Assembly (NCBI GenBank): GCA_027923505.1
Contig: BROI01000022.1
Span: 62,001-126,000, forward strand
Length of the DNA stretch: 64,000 nucleotides
Source of the DNA: Mayamaea pseudoterrestris
Lineage: Eukaryota > Bacillariophyta > Bacillariophyceae > Sellaphorales > Sellaphoraceae
Direction: 5' to 3'
Below the pieces are notes generated by a model. It saw nothing but the letters and a program-made list of their open reading frames with translations, was not told the DNA's origin and ran no database searches. Positions 1 to 12,102 of this stretch are shown one piece after another (position 1 is the stretch's first letter; each line of letters opens with the position of its first letter). The position numbers and the translations under genes were made by a program.

Positions 1-400
1 AACGTGCGTCCACGTTACTTCGTAAATCAATAGTACTCTTCGTCGATAAAGTCTCTATGCCGAGGCAATGAGTCTCAAGACAGTGTTAATCTTGTAACTT
101 GTAAATCAAATCGTTGCACCTTTCGCTTGTAGCTGTCCTTGGATGGCCAATCCAAGCTTGCAGTTGCTACAATACGAGAGACGAATAAATCGCTTTCTTA
201 ACTCTTCAAGCTTAGTAAGTCTGCTTGTTTCTACTCTATATCGCACTAGTTTCAGCAATATACTTGTTGAATCGCTTCGAAGCCGTCGCTGCCACGCATC
301 ACGCGATCGTGAGGCTGTGGTGAGCCGCGAGTGCCGCTGTGTCACCCTATCGGACATTCGGTGTGACTTGCCCGATTTTCGCTGTTTTCGTTCGCATCCT
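1..400. other. Unique sequence before satellite A, no gene seen
   Basis: Non-repetitive sequence left of the first satellite unit. Short open frames exist on both strands, but none shows a recognisable domain, and the longest runs on into the satellite. I see no RNA gene or clear regulatory element. Confidence 0.5.
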
Positions 401-3400
401 GCAACATCTATGAGTTTACACCCCTCTGGCTGTGTGAGTGGGTTTTGTCAGCCTGCTACTGGGGACAAGCCAAGGGGCACAAAATATTGGTAGACCCTGT
501 CACAGAACTTGGAGCCTAGATGGGCTAGCAATGACTGCATTGCACTTTCTACATCATGAAACAATGCCTGCCAACTGCAAGCTATCAATTGATACCTCTC
601 TGGCTGTGGGAGTGGGATATGGCAGCCAGCTACCGGTACTGGGGATAAGCCAGGAACACTAAATTCTGGCAGTCCCTGTCACAGATTTTGGTGAGTAGAT
701 GGGCCATCAATCACTGCATTGCACTTTCTACATCATGACACAATTTCTATCATTTGCCATTTATTTGTTTACATCTCTCTGGATGTTGGAGTGGGTCATA
801 GCAGGCAGCTACTATGAGCAAGCCTGGGGGCACGAAATTTGGGCAGTCCCTGTCGCAGAACTCGGAGACTAGATGGGCAATTGATGACTGCATTGCACTT
901 TCTACATCATCAAACAATGCCTGTCAACTGCCAGCTATCACTTGATACCTCTCTGGTGTTTGGAGTGGGTTTCGTCAGCCTACTATTGTGGACAAGCTTA
1001 GGGACTAGGAATTCTGGCAGTCCCTGTCTCAGAACATAGAGACTCGATGGGCTGGCAATTACTGCATTGCGCTTCCTATATCATGACACAACACCTGTCA
1101 ACTGCCAGCTATCAATTGATATTACTCTGGCGTTTGCAGTGGGTCATGTCAGCCAGCTACTGGGGACAAGCCTACGGACAAGAAATTAGGGCAGTCCCTG
1201 TCGCAGAACTTGGAGACTAGATGGTCAATTGATGACTGCATTGCACTTTCTATTTCATGAAACAATGTCTATCAACTGCCAGCTATCAATTGATACCTCT
1301 CTGGCTGTTGGAGTCAGTCATGGCAGCCAGCTACTGGGGACAAGCCTACTGGCACGAAATTCTGGCAGTCCCTGTCGCAGAACTTGGAGACTAGATGGGC
1401 AATTGATGACTGCATTGCACTTACTATTTCATGAAACAGTGCCTGTCAACTGCAGGTATCAATTGATACCTCTCTGGCATTTGGAGTGGGTCATGGCAGC
1501 CAGCTACTGGGGACAAGCCAAGGAGCAAGAAATTTGGGCAGTCCCTGTCTCAGAACATGGAAACTAGATGGGCTGGCAATGACTGCATTGCGCTTTCTAT
1601 ATCATGACACAACACTTGTCAACTGCCAGCTATCAATTGATACCACTCTGACGTTTGGAGTGGGTCATGACAGCCTGCTACTGTGGACAAGCCTAGGGAC
1701 TCAATATTCTGGCAGTCCCTGTCACAGAACATGGAGACTAGATGGCCAATTAATGACTGCATTGCACATTCAACATCTGGAAGCAATGCCTGTCAACTGC
1801 CATCTATGAGTTTACACCCCTCTGGCTGTGTGAGTGGGTTTTGTCAGCCTGCTACTGTGGACAAGCCAAGGGGCACAAAATTTTGGTAGACCCTGTCGCA
1901 GAACTTGGAGCCTAGATGGGCTAGCAATGACTGCATTGCACTTTCTACATCATGAAACAATGCCTGCCAACTGCAAGCTATCAATTGATACCTCTCTGGC
2001 TGTGGGAGTGGGATATGGCAGCCAGCTACCGGTACTGGGGATAAGCCAGGAACACTAAATTCTGGCAGTCCCTGTCACAGAACTTGGTGAGTAGATGGGC
2101 CATCAATCACTGCATTACACTTTCTACATCATGAAACAATTTTTATCACTTGCCATTTATTAGGTTTACATCTCTCTGGATGTTGGAGTGGGTCATAGCA
2201 GGCAGCTACTATGAGCAAGCCTGGGGGCACGAAATTTGGGCAGTCCCTGTCGCAGAACTCGGAGACTAGATGGGCAATTGATGACTGCATTGCACTTTCT
2301 ACATCTGGAAGCAATGCCTGTCAACTGCCATCTATGAGTTTACACCCCTCTGGCTGTGTGAGGGTGAGTGGTGTCATTACTGGCTTCCATCATGACACAA
2401 CACCTCAACTACGCACTATTGGTTGGTGGGACAGGCAGCCTAGGGACAAGAAATTAGGGCAGTCCCTGTTGCAGAACTTGGAGACTAGATGGTCAATTGA
2501 TGACTGCATTGCACTTTCTATTTCATGAAACAATGTCTATCAACTGCCAGCTATCAATTGATACCTCTCTGGCTGTTGGAGTCAGTCATGGCAGCCAGCT
2601 ACTGGGGACAAGCCTACTGGCACGAAATTCTGGCAGTCCCTGCCGCAGAACTTGGAGAATAGATGGGCAATTGATGACTGCATTGCACTTTCTATATCAT
2701 GAAACAATGTCTATCAACTGCCAGCTATCAATTGATACCTCTCTGGCTGTTGGAGTCAGTCATGGCAGCCAGCTACTATGGGCAACCTGGGGGCACATAA
2801 TTCTGGCAGTCCCTGTCGCAGAACTTGGAGACTAGATGGGCTAGCAATGACTGCATTGCGCTTTCTACATCATGAAACAATGCCTGTCAACTGCCAGCTA
2901 TCAATTGATACCACTCTGGCATTTGGAGTGGGTCGTGCAGCCAGCTACTGGGGACAGCCTAGTGGCATGAAACTCTGGCAGTCCCTGTCGCAGAACTTGG
3001 AGACTAGATGGGCTGGCAATGACTGCATTGCGCTTTCTATATCATGGCACAACACTTGTCAACTGCCAGCTATCAATTGATACCACTCTGATGTTTGGAG
3101 TGGGTCATGACAGCCTGCTACTGTGGACAAGCCTTGGTGAACAAAATTTAGGCAGTCCCTGTCACAGAACATGGAGACTAGATGGGCTAGCAATGACTGC
3201 ATGGCACTTTCTACATCATGAGACAATTCTTATCAACTGCCATCTATTGGTTTACATCTCTCTGGATGTTGGAGTGGGTCATGGCAGCCAGCTACTATGG
3301 GCAAGCCTGGGGGCACGAAATTCTGGCAGTTCCTGTCGCAGAACTTGGAGACTAGATGGGTAATTGATGACTGCATTGCACTTTCTACATCATGAAACAA

Positions 3401-6400
3401 TACCAGCGGACTGCCAGCTATCACTTTACATCTCTCTGGATGTGGGAGTGGGTTTTGTCAGCCTACTATTGTGGACAAGCCAAGGGGCACGAAATTCTGG
3501 CAGTCCCTGTCACAGAACTTGGCAATTATATGGGCTATCAATGACTGCATTGCACTTTCTACATCATGAAACAATGCCTATCAACTGCCAGCTATCAGCT
3601 GATACCTCTCTGGCTGTTAAAATGGGTTATAGCAGCCAGCTACTGTGGACAAGCCTAGGAACTAGGAATTCTGGCAGTCCCAGTCTCAGAACATGGAGAC
3701 TAGATGGGCTGGCAATGACTGCATTGCGCTTTCTATATCATGACACAACACCTGTCAACTGCCAGCTATCAATTGATATTACTCTGGCGTTTGCAGTGGG
3801 TCATGGCAGCCAGCTACTGGGGACAAGCCTAGGGACAAGAAATTTGGGCAGTCCCTGTCGCAGAACATGGAAACTAGATGGTCAATTGATGACTGCATTG
3901 CACTTTCTATTTCATGAAACAATGTCTATCAACTGCCAGCTATCAATTGATACCTCTCTGGCTGTTGGAGTGGATCATGGCATCCTGCTACTGTGGACAA
4001 GCCTTGGTGAACAAAATTTGGGCAGTCCCTGTCGCAGAACATGGAGACTAGATGGGCTAGCAATGACTGCATGGCACTTTCTAGATCATGAGACAATTCT
4101 TATCAACTGCCATCTATTGGTTTACATCTCTCTGGATGTTGGAGTGGGTCATGGCAGCCAGCTACTATGGGCAACCAGGGGCACGAAATTCTGGCAGTCC
4201 CTGTCATAGATCTTGGAGACTAGATGGGTAATTGATGACTGCATTGCACTTTCTACATCATGAAACAATACCAGCCGACTGCCAGCTATCAGTTTACATC
4301 TCTCTGGCTGTGGGAATGGGTTTTGTCAGCCTACTATTGTGGACAAGCCAATGGGCACAAAATTCTAGCAGTCTCTGTCACAGAACTTGGCAAATATATG
4401 GGCTATCAATGACTGCATTGCATTTTCTACATCATAAAACAATACCTATCAACTGCCAGCTATCAATTGATCCCTCTCAGACGTTTGGAGTGGGTCATGG
4501 CAGCCAGCTACTGGGGACAAGCCTAGGGGCACGAAATTCTGGCAGTCCCTGTCGCAGAACTTGGAAACTAGATGTGCAATTGATGCCTGCATTGCACTTT
4601 CTACATCATGAAACAATGCCTGCCAACTGCTAGCTATCAGTTTACATCTCTGGCTGTTGGAGTGGGTCATGGCAGCCAGCTACTGGGGACAAGCCTAGGG
4701 ACAAGAAATTTGGGCAGTCCCTGCCGCAGAACTTGGAGACTAGATGGGCAATTGATGACTGCATTGCACTTTCTATTTCATGAAACAATGTCTATTAACT
4801 GCCAGCTATCAATTGATACCTCTCTGGCTGTTGGAATGGGTCATGGCAGCCAGCTACTGTGGACAAGCCTAGGGACACAAATTTCTGGCAGTCCCTGTCG
4901 CAGAACTTGGAGACTAGATGGGTAATAGATGACTGCATTGCACTTACTATTTCATGAAACAGTGCCTGTCAACTGCAGGTATCAATTGATACCTCTCTGG
5001 CTGTTGGAGTGGGTTATGGCAGCCAGCTACTGGGACAAGCCTAGTGGCACGAAATTCTGGCAGTCCCTGTCGCAGAACTTGGAGACTAGACAGGTAATTG
5101 ATGACTGCATTGCACTTACTATTTCATGAAACAAAACTGTCAACTGCAGGGATCAATTGATACCTCTCTGGCTGTTGGAGTGGGTTATGGCAGCCAGCTA
5201 CTGGGGACAAGCCTAGGGACGCGAAATTCTGGCAGTCCCTGTCACAGAACATGGAGACTAGATGGCCGATTCATGACTGCATTGCACATTCAACATCTGG
5301 AAGCAATGCCTGTCAACTGCCATTTATGAGTTTACACCCCTCTGGCTGTGTGAGTGGAATTTGTCAGCCTGCTACTGTGGACAAGCCAAGGGGCACAAAA
5401 TATTGGTAGACCCTGTCGCAGAACTTGGAGCCTAGATGGGCTAGCAATGACTGCATTGCACTTTCAACGTCATGAAACAATGCCTGCCAACTGCCAGCAA
5501 TTAATTGATACCTCTCTGGCTGTGGGAGTGGGGTATGGCAGCCAGCTACTGGGGACAAGCCTAGTGGCACGAAATTCTGGCAGTCCCTGTCGCAGAACTT
5601 GGAAACTAGATGGGCAATTGATGACTACATTGCACTTTCTATTTCATGAAACAATGTCTATCAACTGCCAGCTATCAATTGATACCTCTCTAGCTGTTGG
5701 AGTGGATGATGACAGCCTGCTACTGTGGACAAGCCTAGGTGCACAAAATTTGGGCAGTCCCTGTCGCAGAACATGGAGACTAGATGGGCTAGCAATGACG
5801 GCATGGCACTTTCTAGATCATGAAAAAATTCCTATCAACTGCCATCTATCGGTTTACATCTCTTTGGATGTTGGAGTGGGTAATGGCAGCCAGCTACTAT
5901 GGGCAAGCCTGGGGGCACGAAATTCTGGCAGTCCCTGTCGCAGAACTTGGAGACTAGATGGGTAATTGATGACTGGCATTGCACTTTCTCCATCATGAAT
6001 GAAACAATACCAGCTGACTGCTAGCTATCAGTTTACATCTCTCTGGCTGTGGGAATGGGTTTTGTCAGCCTACTAATGTGGACAAGCCAAGGGGCACGAA
6101 ATTCTGGCAGTCCCTGTCACAGAACTTGGCAATTATATGGGCTATCTATGACTGCATTGCAATCTCTACATCATGAAACAGTGCCTATCAACTGTCATCT
6201 ATCGGTTTACATCTCTCTGGATGTTAGACCGGGTCATGGCAGCCAGCTACTATGGGCAAGCCTAGGGGCAAGAAATTTTGGCAGTCTCTGTCGCAGAACT
6301 TGGAGATGAGATGGGTAATTGATGACTGCATTGAACTTTCTATATCATGAAACAATGTCTATCAACTGCCAGCTATCAATTGATACCTCTCTGGCTGTTG

Positions 6401-8740
6401 GAGTAGGTCATGGCAGCCAGCTACTATGGGCAACCTGGGGGCACATAATTCTGGCAGTCCCTGTCGCAGAACTTGGAGACTAGATGGGCTAGCAATGACT
6501 GCATTGCGCTTTCTACATCATGAAACAATGCCTGTCAACTGCCAGCTATCAATTGATACCACTCTGGCGTTTGGAGTGGGTCGTGCAGCCAGCTACTGGG
6601 GACAGCCTAGTGGCATGAAACTCTGGCAGTCCCTGTCGCAGAACTTGGAGACTAGATGGGTAATTGATGACTGCATTGCAATTTCTATTTCATGAAACAA
6701 TGTCTATCAACTGCCAGCTATCAATTGATACCTCTCTGGCTGTTGGAATGGGTCATGGCAGCCAGCTACTGTGGACAAGCCTAGGGACACAAATTTCTGG
6801 CAGTCCCTGTCGCAGAACTTGGAGACTAGATGGGCTAGCAATGACTGCATGGCACTTTCTATATCATGAAACAGTGCCTATCAACTGTCATCTATCGGTT
6901 TACATCTCTCTGGATGTTGGACCCGGTCATGGCAGCCAGCTACTATGGGCAAGCCTAGTGGCACGAAATTCTGGCAGTCCCTGTCGCAGAACTTGGAAAC
7001 TAGATGGGCAATTGATGACTACATTGCACTTTCTATTTCATGAAACAATGTCTATCAACTGCCAGCTATCAATTGATACCTCTCTAGCTGTTGGAGTGGA
7101 TGATGACAGCCTGCTACTGTGGACAAGCCTAGGTGCACAAAATTTGGGCAGTCCCTGTCGCAGAACATGGAGACTAGATGGGCTAGCAATGACGGCATGG
7201 CACTTTCTAGATCATGAAAAAATTCCTATCAACTGCCATCTATTGGTTTACATCTCTTTGGATGTTGGAGTGGGTAATGGCAGCCAGCTACTATGGGCAA
7301 GCCTGGGGGCACGAAATTCTGGCAGTCCCTGTCGCAGAACTTGGAGACTAGATGGGTAATTGATGACTGGCATTGCACTTTCTCCATCATGAATGAAACA
7401 ATACCAGCTGACTGCTAGCTATCAGTTTACATCTCTCTGGCTGTGGGAATGGGTTTTGTCAGCCTACTAATGTGGACAAGCCAAGGGGCACGAAATTCTG
7501 GCAGTCCCTGTCACAGAACTTGGCAATTATATGGGCTATCTATGACTGCATTGCAATCTCTACATCATTAAACAATGCCTATTAACTGTCAGCTATCAAT
7601 TGATCCCTCTCTGACGTTTGGAGTGGGTCATGGCAGCCAGCTACTGGGCACAAGCCTAGGGGCACGAAATTCTAGCAGTCCCTGTCGCAGAACTTGGAAA
7701 CTAGATGGGCAATTGATGACTGCATTGCACTTTCTATATCATGAAACAGTGCCTATCAACTGTCATCTATCGGTTTACATCTCTCTGGATGTTGGACCGG
7801 GTCATGGCAGCCAGCTACTATGGGCAAGCCTAGGGGCAAGAAATTTTGGCAGTCTCTGTCGCAGAACTTGGAGATGAGATGGGTAATTGATGACTGCATT
7901 GAACTTTCTATATCATGAAACAATGTCTATCAACTGCCAGCTATCAATTGATACCTCTCTGGCTGTTGGAGTAGGTCATGGCAGCCAGCTACTATGGGCA
8001 ACCTGGGGGCACATAATTCTGGCAGTCCCTGTCGCAGAACTTGGAGACTAGATGGGCTAGCAATGACTGCATTGCGCTTTCTACATCATGAAACAATGCC
8101 TGTCAACTGCCAGCTATCAATTGATACCACTCTGGCGTTTGGAGTGGGTCGTGCAGCCAGCTACTGGGGACAGCCTAGTGGCATGAAACTCTGGCAGTCC
8201 CTGTCGCAGAACTTGGAGACTAGATGGGTAATTGATGACTGCATTGCAATTTCTATTTCATGAAACAATGTCTATCAACTGCCAGCTATCAATTGATACC
8301 TCTCTGGCTGTTGGAATGGGTCATGGCAGCCAGCTACTGTGGACAAGCCTAGGGACACAAATTTCTGGCAGTCCCTGTCGCAGAACTTGGAGACTAGATG
8401 GGCTAGCAATGACTGCATGGCACTTTCTAGATCATGAGACAATTCTTATCAACTGCCATCTATTGGTTTACATCTCTCTGGATGTTGGAGTGGGTCATGG
8501 CAGCCAGCTACTATGGGCAAGCCTAGGGGCAAGAAATTTGGGCAGTCCCTGTCGCAGAACTTGGGGAGTAGATAAGCTATCAATGACTGCATTGCACTAT
8601 CTACATCATGAAACAATGCCAGTCAACTGCCAGCTCTCAATTAATACCTCTCTGGCTGTTGGAGTGGGTCATTGCAGCCAGCTACTGGGGACAAGCCTAG
8701 GGGCACGAAATTCTGGCGGTCCCCGTCGCAGAACAGAGAT
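400..8740 (+). repeat. Satellite array A, ~174-bp tandem unit, about 47 copies
   Basis: The landmark ACTGCATT recurs at 534, 713, 887 and 1061 and continues to 8586, giving a period of 174-179 bp. Each unit contains the blocks GCAGTCCCTGTCGCAGAAC, GACTAGATGGGC, CATCATGAAACAATG, CTATCAATTGATACC and GGCAGCCAGCTACT in that order. Several diverged monomer subtypes alternate, for example units reading ATCTATGAGTTTACACC or GGTTTACATCTCTCTGGATG in place of CTATCAATTGATACC. The modal unit is 58 codons long, so one + strand frame often stays open across unit borders, up to 281 codons. I read this as satellite DNA and not as a gene because subtypes carry stops and the frame has no start or end context. 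The array ends about 150 bp before the stop codon of the reductase gene. Confidence 0.93.
5560..8418 (+). repeat. Higher-order duplications inside satellite A
   Basis: Blocks of several monomers recur almost unchanged. The stretch 5560-6165 recurs at about 6954-7560 (offset 1394 bp, eight units). The stretch from about 6180 to 6850 recurs at 7748-8418 (offset 1568 bp, nine units). An 89-codon frame at 6426 and one at 7994 translate identically. An eight-unit offset (1396 bp) also links 438-660 with 1834-2058. These recent block duplications point to unequal exchange within the array. Confidence 0.85.
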
Positions 8741-8892
8741 ATTGGTGCACTGCTTGCACTTTGACGAGCCAATGCAGCTGCGAAGTCCGTGCATCTGTAA
8801 CCAAGGATTCTGTAGGCAATGTCACAATTCCTATTTGCAGAGCCTATCAGTACTTGTAGTGCCACACTGTAGTAGCTAAAAATGGCCCGGCT

Positions 8893-10212
8893 TTATTCAA
8901 AGGCGAGATGCCTCAACGGATCGCGCCGCCAAGCAAGGCGAGTGATGGCTTTTAAATTGCTATCATTTTCATCAGCTACCGCCTCTGGGTTGTTAATTCT
9001 AACTTGTTGCAAGAGCGTGTCCCGCAAGTTGCCAACTTGCTCGCTCGATAGCTGGCCTGCTTTCAAAGCATTGGCATTCTCCATCATGCGCTCCTCTGAT
9101 GTCGTCTTGGGAATGACTGGACAGTTTTGGTCCAAAGCCCAGCGCAGTAGGACTTGGGCGGGTGTCACTTGGAGTGTTTGTGCAAGGTCCAATACAGGTG
9201 AGGCATGCAGCAAGTCAAACTTCGCCTTTGGTTGCTTATTGACCTTTTTTGTTGATAACGTAGTTTTTTCATCACTGCCTCTTTCAAACTGAACGCCACT
9301 CCCTAGCAGCTCCTTCCACTTTGCTTGACCAGTATCTTGTCCGCCAAGACTGCTGTAGGCTTGCACCACAATGCCTTCCTTAGCGCAATACTCTAAAAGG
9401 TCCGTCTGTGGATAGAGTGGATGCAACTCCACTTGGTTGACAGCTGGCGGCCATAACTCTGCCGTCTCTTTGAGTTTCATCAGATGTTGCACCGTCATGT
9501 TGGAAACGCCAATGGCTCGAACTTGGCCCGCGCGGACGGAATCCTCCATGGCCCGCCACGTTTCGCTCCGCAGTTTTGCCATTTCGTTCGCACTGGTTGT
9601 TGCATAGTGCCACGGATCTTCTGCGACGACATCGTTGCGTCGATTCATTGTCGACCACGCTGGTCCCGGCCAGTGCATGAGCCAAAGGTCAATGTAGTCA
9701 AGCTTCAAACGCTGGAGCGAAAGGCGCAAACACTCCAGAGTTGGTTCGTAGCCGTGATACTTGCGCCAGTGCTTGGTCGTTATAAACAATTCGCTGCGAT
9801 CTTTAATGATTCCCTTGCCAATGGCTGCTCGAATGGCTTCGCCGACGAGTGTTTCCGTCGTTTCGCCTCCATATATAAAGGCCGTGTCAATCGCCCTATA
9901 TCCGCATTTCAAGGCTTGGAATGTGGCCTTGGTTGCTTGATCTTTTCCAAGTCGATACGTTCCGTATCCAATCCATGGCATGATTACATTTTCGTGCACA
10001 GAATGTAGTCGAATGCCATCGGTGAGTGTGCATGCGTCGGCCGAAGTTGTTTCGCGAAAGGAGGACGAGATCATGGTAGCTGATGGTTTCTTGACTATCG
10101 TGCTCATTGTTGCAGTGTGTTTCCGCTTCACCATTCTCACTTGACAGAATGCGATGACACTTTTGCTGTGTAGGCAGAGTAATAAAACAAAGTACAGTGG
10201 GCAGCGACCCAT
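8893..10212 (-). CDS. Aldo/keto reductase with N-terminal targeting sequence
   Basis: NAD(P)H-dependent aldo/keto reductase reducing carbonyl substrates; the substrate cannot be told from sequence. I start at the Met at 10212 (439 aa) because it opens a hydrophobic leader (GRCPLYFVLLLC) followed by SVIAF, which resembles the signal-peptide/plastid border (ASAF-like) of diatom plastid proteins. The frame is open upstream to 10350, so a longer N-terminus is possible. With the 10212 start the AKR tetrad is Asp109 and Tyr114 (DTAFIYGG), Lys147 (ITTKHW) and His180 (LMHWPG). The later AKR signatures VRAIGVSN, NQVELHP and IPKTTSEERM are present. A hydrophilic insert of about 30 residues (GSDEKTTLSTKKVNKQ) precedes the last strands. 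The gene is intronless and divergent from the cupin gene. The family is certain; the compartment is inferred. Confidence 0.9.
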   Translation of the reverse strand: MGRCPLYFVLLLCLHSKSVIAFCQVRMVKRKHTATMSTIVKKPSATMISSSFRETTSADACTLTDGIRLHSVHENVIMPWIGYGTYRLGKDQATKATFQALKCGYRAIDTAFIYGGETTETLVGEAIRAAIGKGIIKDRSELFITTKHWRKYHGYEPTLECLRLSLQRLKLDYIDLWLMHWPGPAWSTMNRRNDVVAEDPWHYATTSANEMAKLRSETWRAMEDSVRAGQVRAIGVSNMTVQHLMKLKETAELWPPAVNQVELHPLYPQTDLLEYCAKEGIVVQAYSSLGGQDTGQAKWKELLGSGVQFERGSDEKTTLSTKKVNKQPKAKFDLLHASPVLDLAQTLQVTPAQVLLRWALDQNCPVIPKTTSEERMMENANALKAGQLSSEQVGNLRDTLLQQVRINNPEAVADENDSNLKAITRLAWRRDPLRHLAFE

Positions 10213-10516
10213 ATGCGGGCAGCAATTCTCCTCGTGGGCAGTGACGCCGTGACGGCGGACGCGTTCATGGTTGATGGCTCTCATGGATGGATCGTGCCAA
10301 ATTGACAAGCGAACATCGTGGACGCAAAAGGTCCGGTAAACGACTGTCATGACTCATTGGTTGAAGCGGATCGATCACTATAGGCCAAAGTGTACCATAT
10401 CGTTCGACGTTCGATCGAGATGGATCAAGCGACGACAGTCGCAAGTCTCCAAGTCGCGAGGTGTGCAAGCGTCCAAACGAGCACGAATACGAGGCAGTGA
10501 TCTGTTGTTGCGTATT
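10213..10516. promoter_or_regulatory. Divergent intergenic region, reductase/cupin
   Basis: About 300 bp between the chosen start codons of two divergent genes, so it probably holds both promoters. Both frames can extend into it, so part of it may be coding. I see no clear TATA box or repeated motif. Confidence 0.4.
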
Positions 10517-11164
10517 ATGGACAATCTTCCGTCTCCCAACATACAGGATGGTCCGATGGTTGGAACGCCACTCATTCTCCAATCGAAATATGTCGCCGAA
10601 GCCCCAGAGCGCGTCAACCGACCCGTTCCAGTTCCCTCCTTCTACAGCGACGACCGAGGAGAGATTCACAACGTTTGTGTTGGACAGACAAAATCTACAG
10701 GCTCGCAAAGGAAAGGCCAACGAATTAATCTGCTGTATACCAAAGCTGGCGTCATGCGATCTGGCGATTTGCACCCCAATACACAGCATGATTTTGTGTT
10801 CTCTGGCAGCGTCAAGGTTTGGACGCTACAAAAGGACGGCCATACCCATGTGCATGTGTACAACAAAAACGATGTCATTGCGATTCCGCCGTTTACGCCT
10901 CATCTATTCGAGTTTGAGCAAGATTCTGTGCTGGCAGAATGGTGGGATGGCGACTTCAAGGCCTGGTTCTACGAACCGTATCGGAGCATCGTTGATGCCT
11001 CCTTTGTATCCACTATGCCAGGCCATCTCACAACCTATGTTGTCCAGAACAAAGCTGATAGTGGCCATCGTGCTTTTAGAGTGCATGGCTTGCTGCATGA
11101 CCGATCGTTTTGGATGGGCATTCTTGTCGGCTTGGGTATTGGACTCGCCGTACATCTGCAATGA
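10517..11164 (+). CDS. Cupin-domain protein with C-terminal membrane anchor
   Basis: Small single-domain cupin, 215 aa from the Met at 10517. The frame is open back to a Met at 10349, but the extra N-terminus is basic and looks unlike the family. The double-stranded beta-helix core is visible as SGDLHPNTQHDFVFSG, then the return half IPPFTPHLFEF, with GHTHVHVYNKNDV between. This order fits RmlC-type cupins; possible metal-ligand histidines are present, but the classic two-motif spacing is imperfect. The last 18 residues (FWMGILVGLGIGLAVHLQ) form one hydrophobic helix at the extreme C-terminus, the layout of a tail-anchored protein. Enzymatic role and substrate are unknown. It is divergent from the aldo/keto reductase, and shared regulation is possible but unproven. 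Confidence 0.7.
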   Translation: MDNLPSPNIQDGPMVGTPLILQSKYVAEAPERVNRPVPVPSFYSDDRGEIHNVCVGQTKSTGSQRKGQRINLLYTKAGVMRSGDLHPNTQHDFVFSGSVKVWTLQKDGHTHVHVYNKNDVIAIPPFTPHLFEFEQDSVLAEWWDGDFKAWFYEPYRSIVDASFVSTMPGHLTTYVVQNKADSGHRAFRVHGLLHDRSFWMGILVGLGIGLAVHLQ

Positions 11165-12102
11165 GCAAGGAACAACAAAATAGATTGGCGCAGCAACCTC
11201 TTGTAAAGATCCTTACGCAGCGTCTCCGACCTTGGTGGGAGATAAAGTGCGGAGAACCCGTCGAAACTAAACTTGTGAAACGCATGCTCGCCTTATATGC
11301 GAAACACTCAAGCTCTTTGTAACGCGCTGACGGTTTTCGATTAGACAGATTGCTTACATTGGCAGTTTCGATGTACGCATGCCTTTGGGTCGATACGATC
11401 AAGTTGATTGAAACATGCTGCGCACTTGCTATCTATCATGCGCCCGGTTAAAGTTGCCGGTAGCTGCTAGTTTCCCGTAGCTTTATCATTGAGTGGCTCT
11501 ACTTGTCACGATAGCTTACTCAATGGAAAGCTTTGCTATTTTCGGTGTTAGCTACTGATCAACTTGGGTGGCAATGCTTGCATAAGTCTGGGCCATTGTT
11601 TATTTTTAATACATCTACAGGTAGTAATCTATTAGCCAACGAGACTGATTCCTTCCGCATAATATGATCGACAGATGCTGCATTTTTAACAAGTACGGGT
11701 ATGAGTATAAACGAGTGGCAAGCATTGATTCCTCTATGAAGTCTTGCTAGCAAGCTCCAAGCTAGCGCCAATTGGTTGCGCTGCACTCCAAATATCGCGT
11801 CGATCCAATGCAACGAAGACTTTAGCTGGCGGTTCCTCCGCCGCGCAACGAGCCAGCAAGGTCCCGGTCTTGCGAGTAGCTGTTTCGAGAGCAGCTGGGC
11901 GCTTCCATTGGAGGAGCGTCGGAGGGAGCTAAGAAACCCGGAGAGAATCGGAACGTACACGCCCAGATGCGCATCATTTCTTTCGTGCACAACACACACA
12001 AATTGACAAGGTCGGCAGCTGCAAAAAGGACCTGCATAACATACATAGACTTGATCACACAATAACATAGCGTCACGCTCGACAAGGAACTGAGAAAGGA
12101 TC
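11165..12102. other. Intergenic region, no gene seen
   Basis: About 940 bp between the cupin stop and the cyclin start. A 198-codon antisense frame lies here but overlaps cyclin exon 1 and has no recognisable domain. I see no RNA gene or repeat. The right end presumably holds the cyclin promoter. Confidence 0.5.

Noticed and set aside
3364-4209. 281-codon open frame inside satellite A as a protein-coding gene
   Set aside because: It is nearly five satellite units whose length is divisible by three. Other units carry stops in the same frame, and there is no promoter, domain or defined end.
9484-10008. 174-codon + strand frame
   Set aside because: It is the antisense shadow of the aldo/keto reductase.
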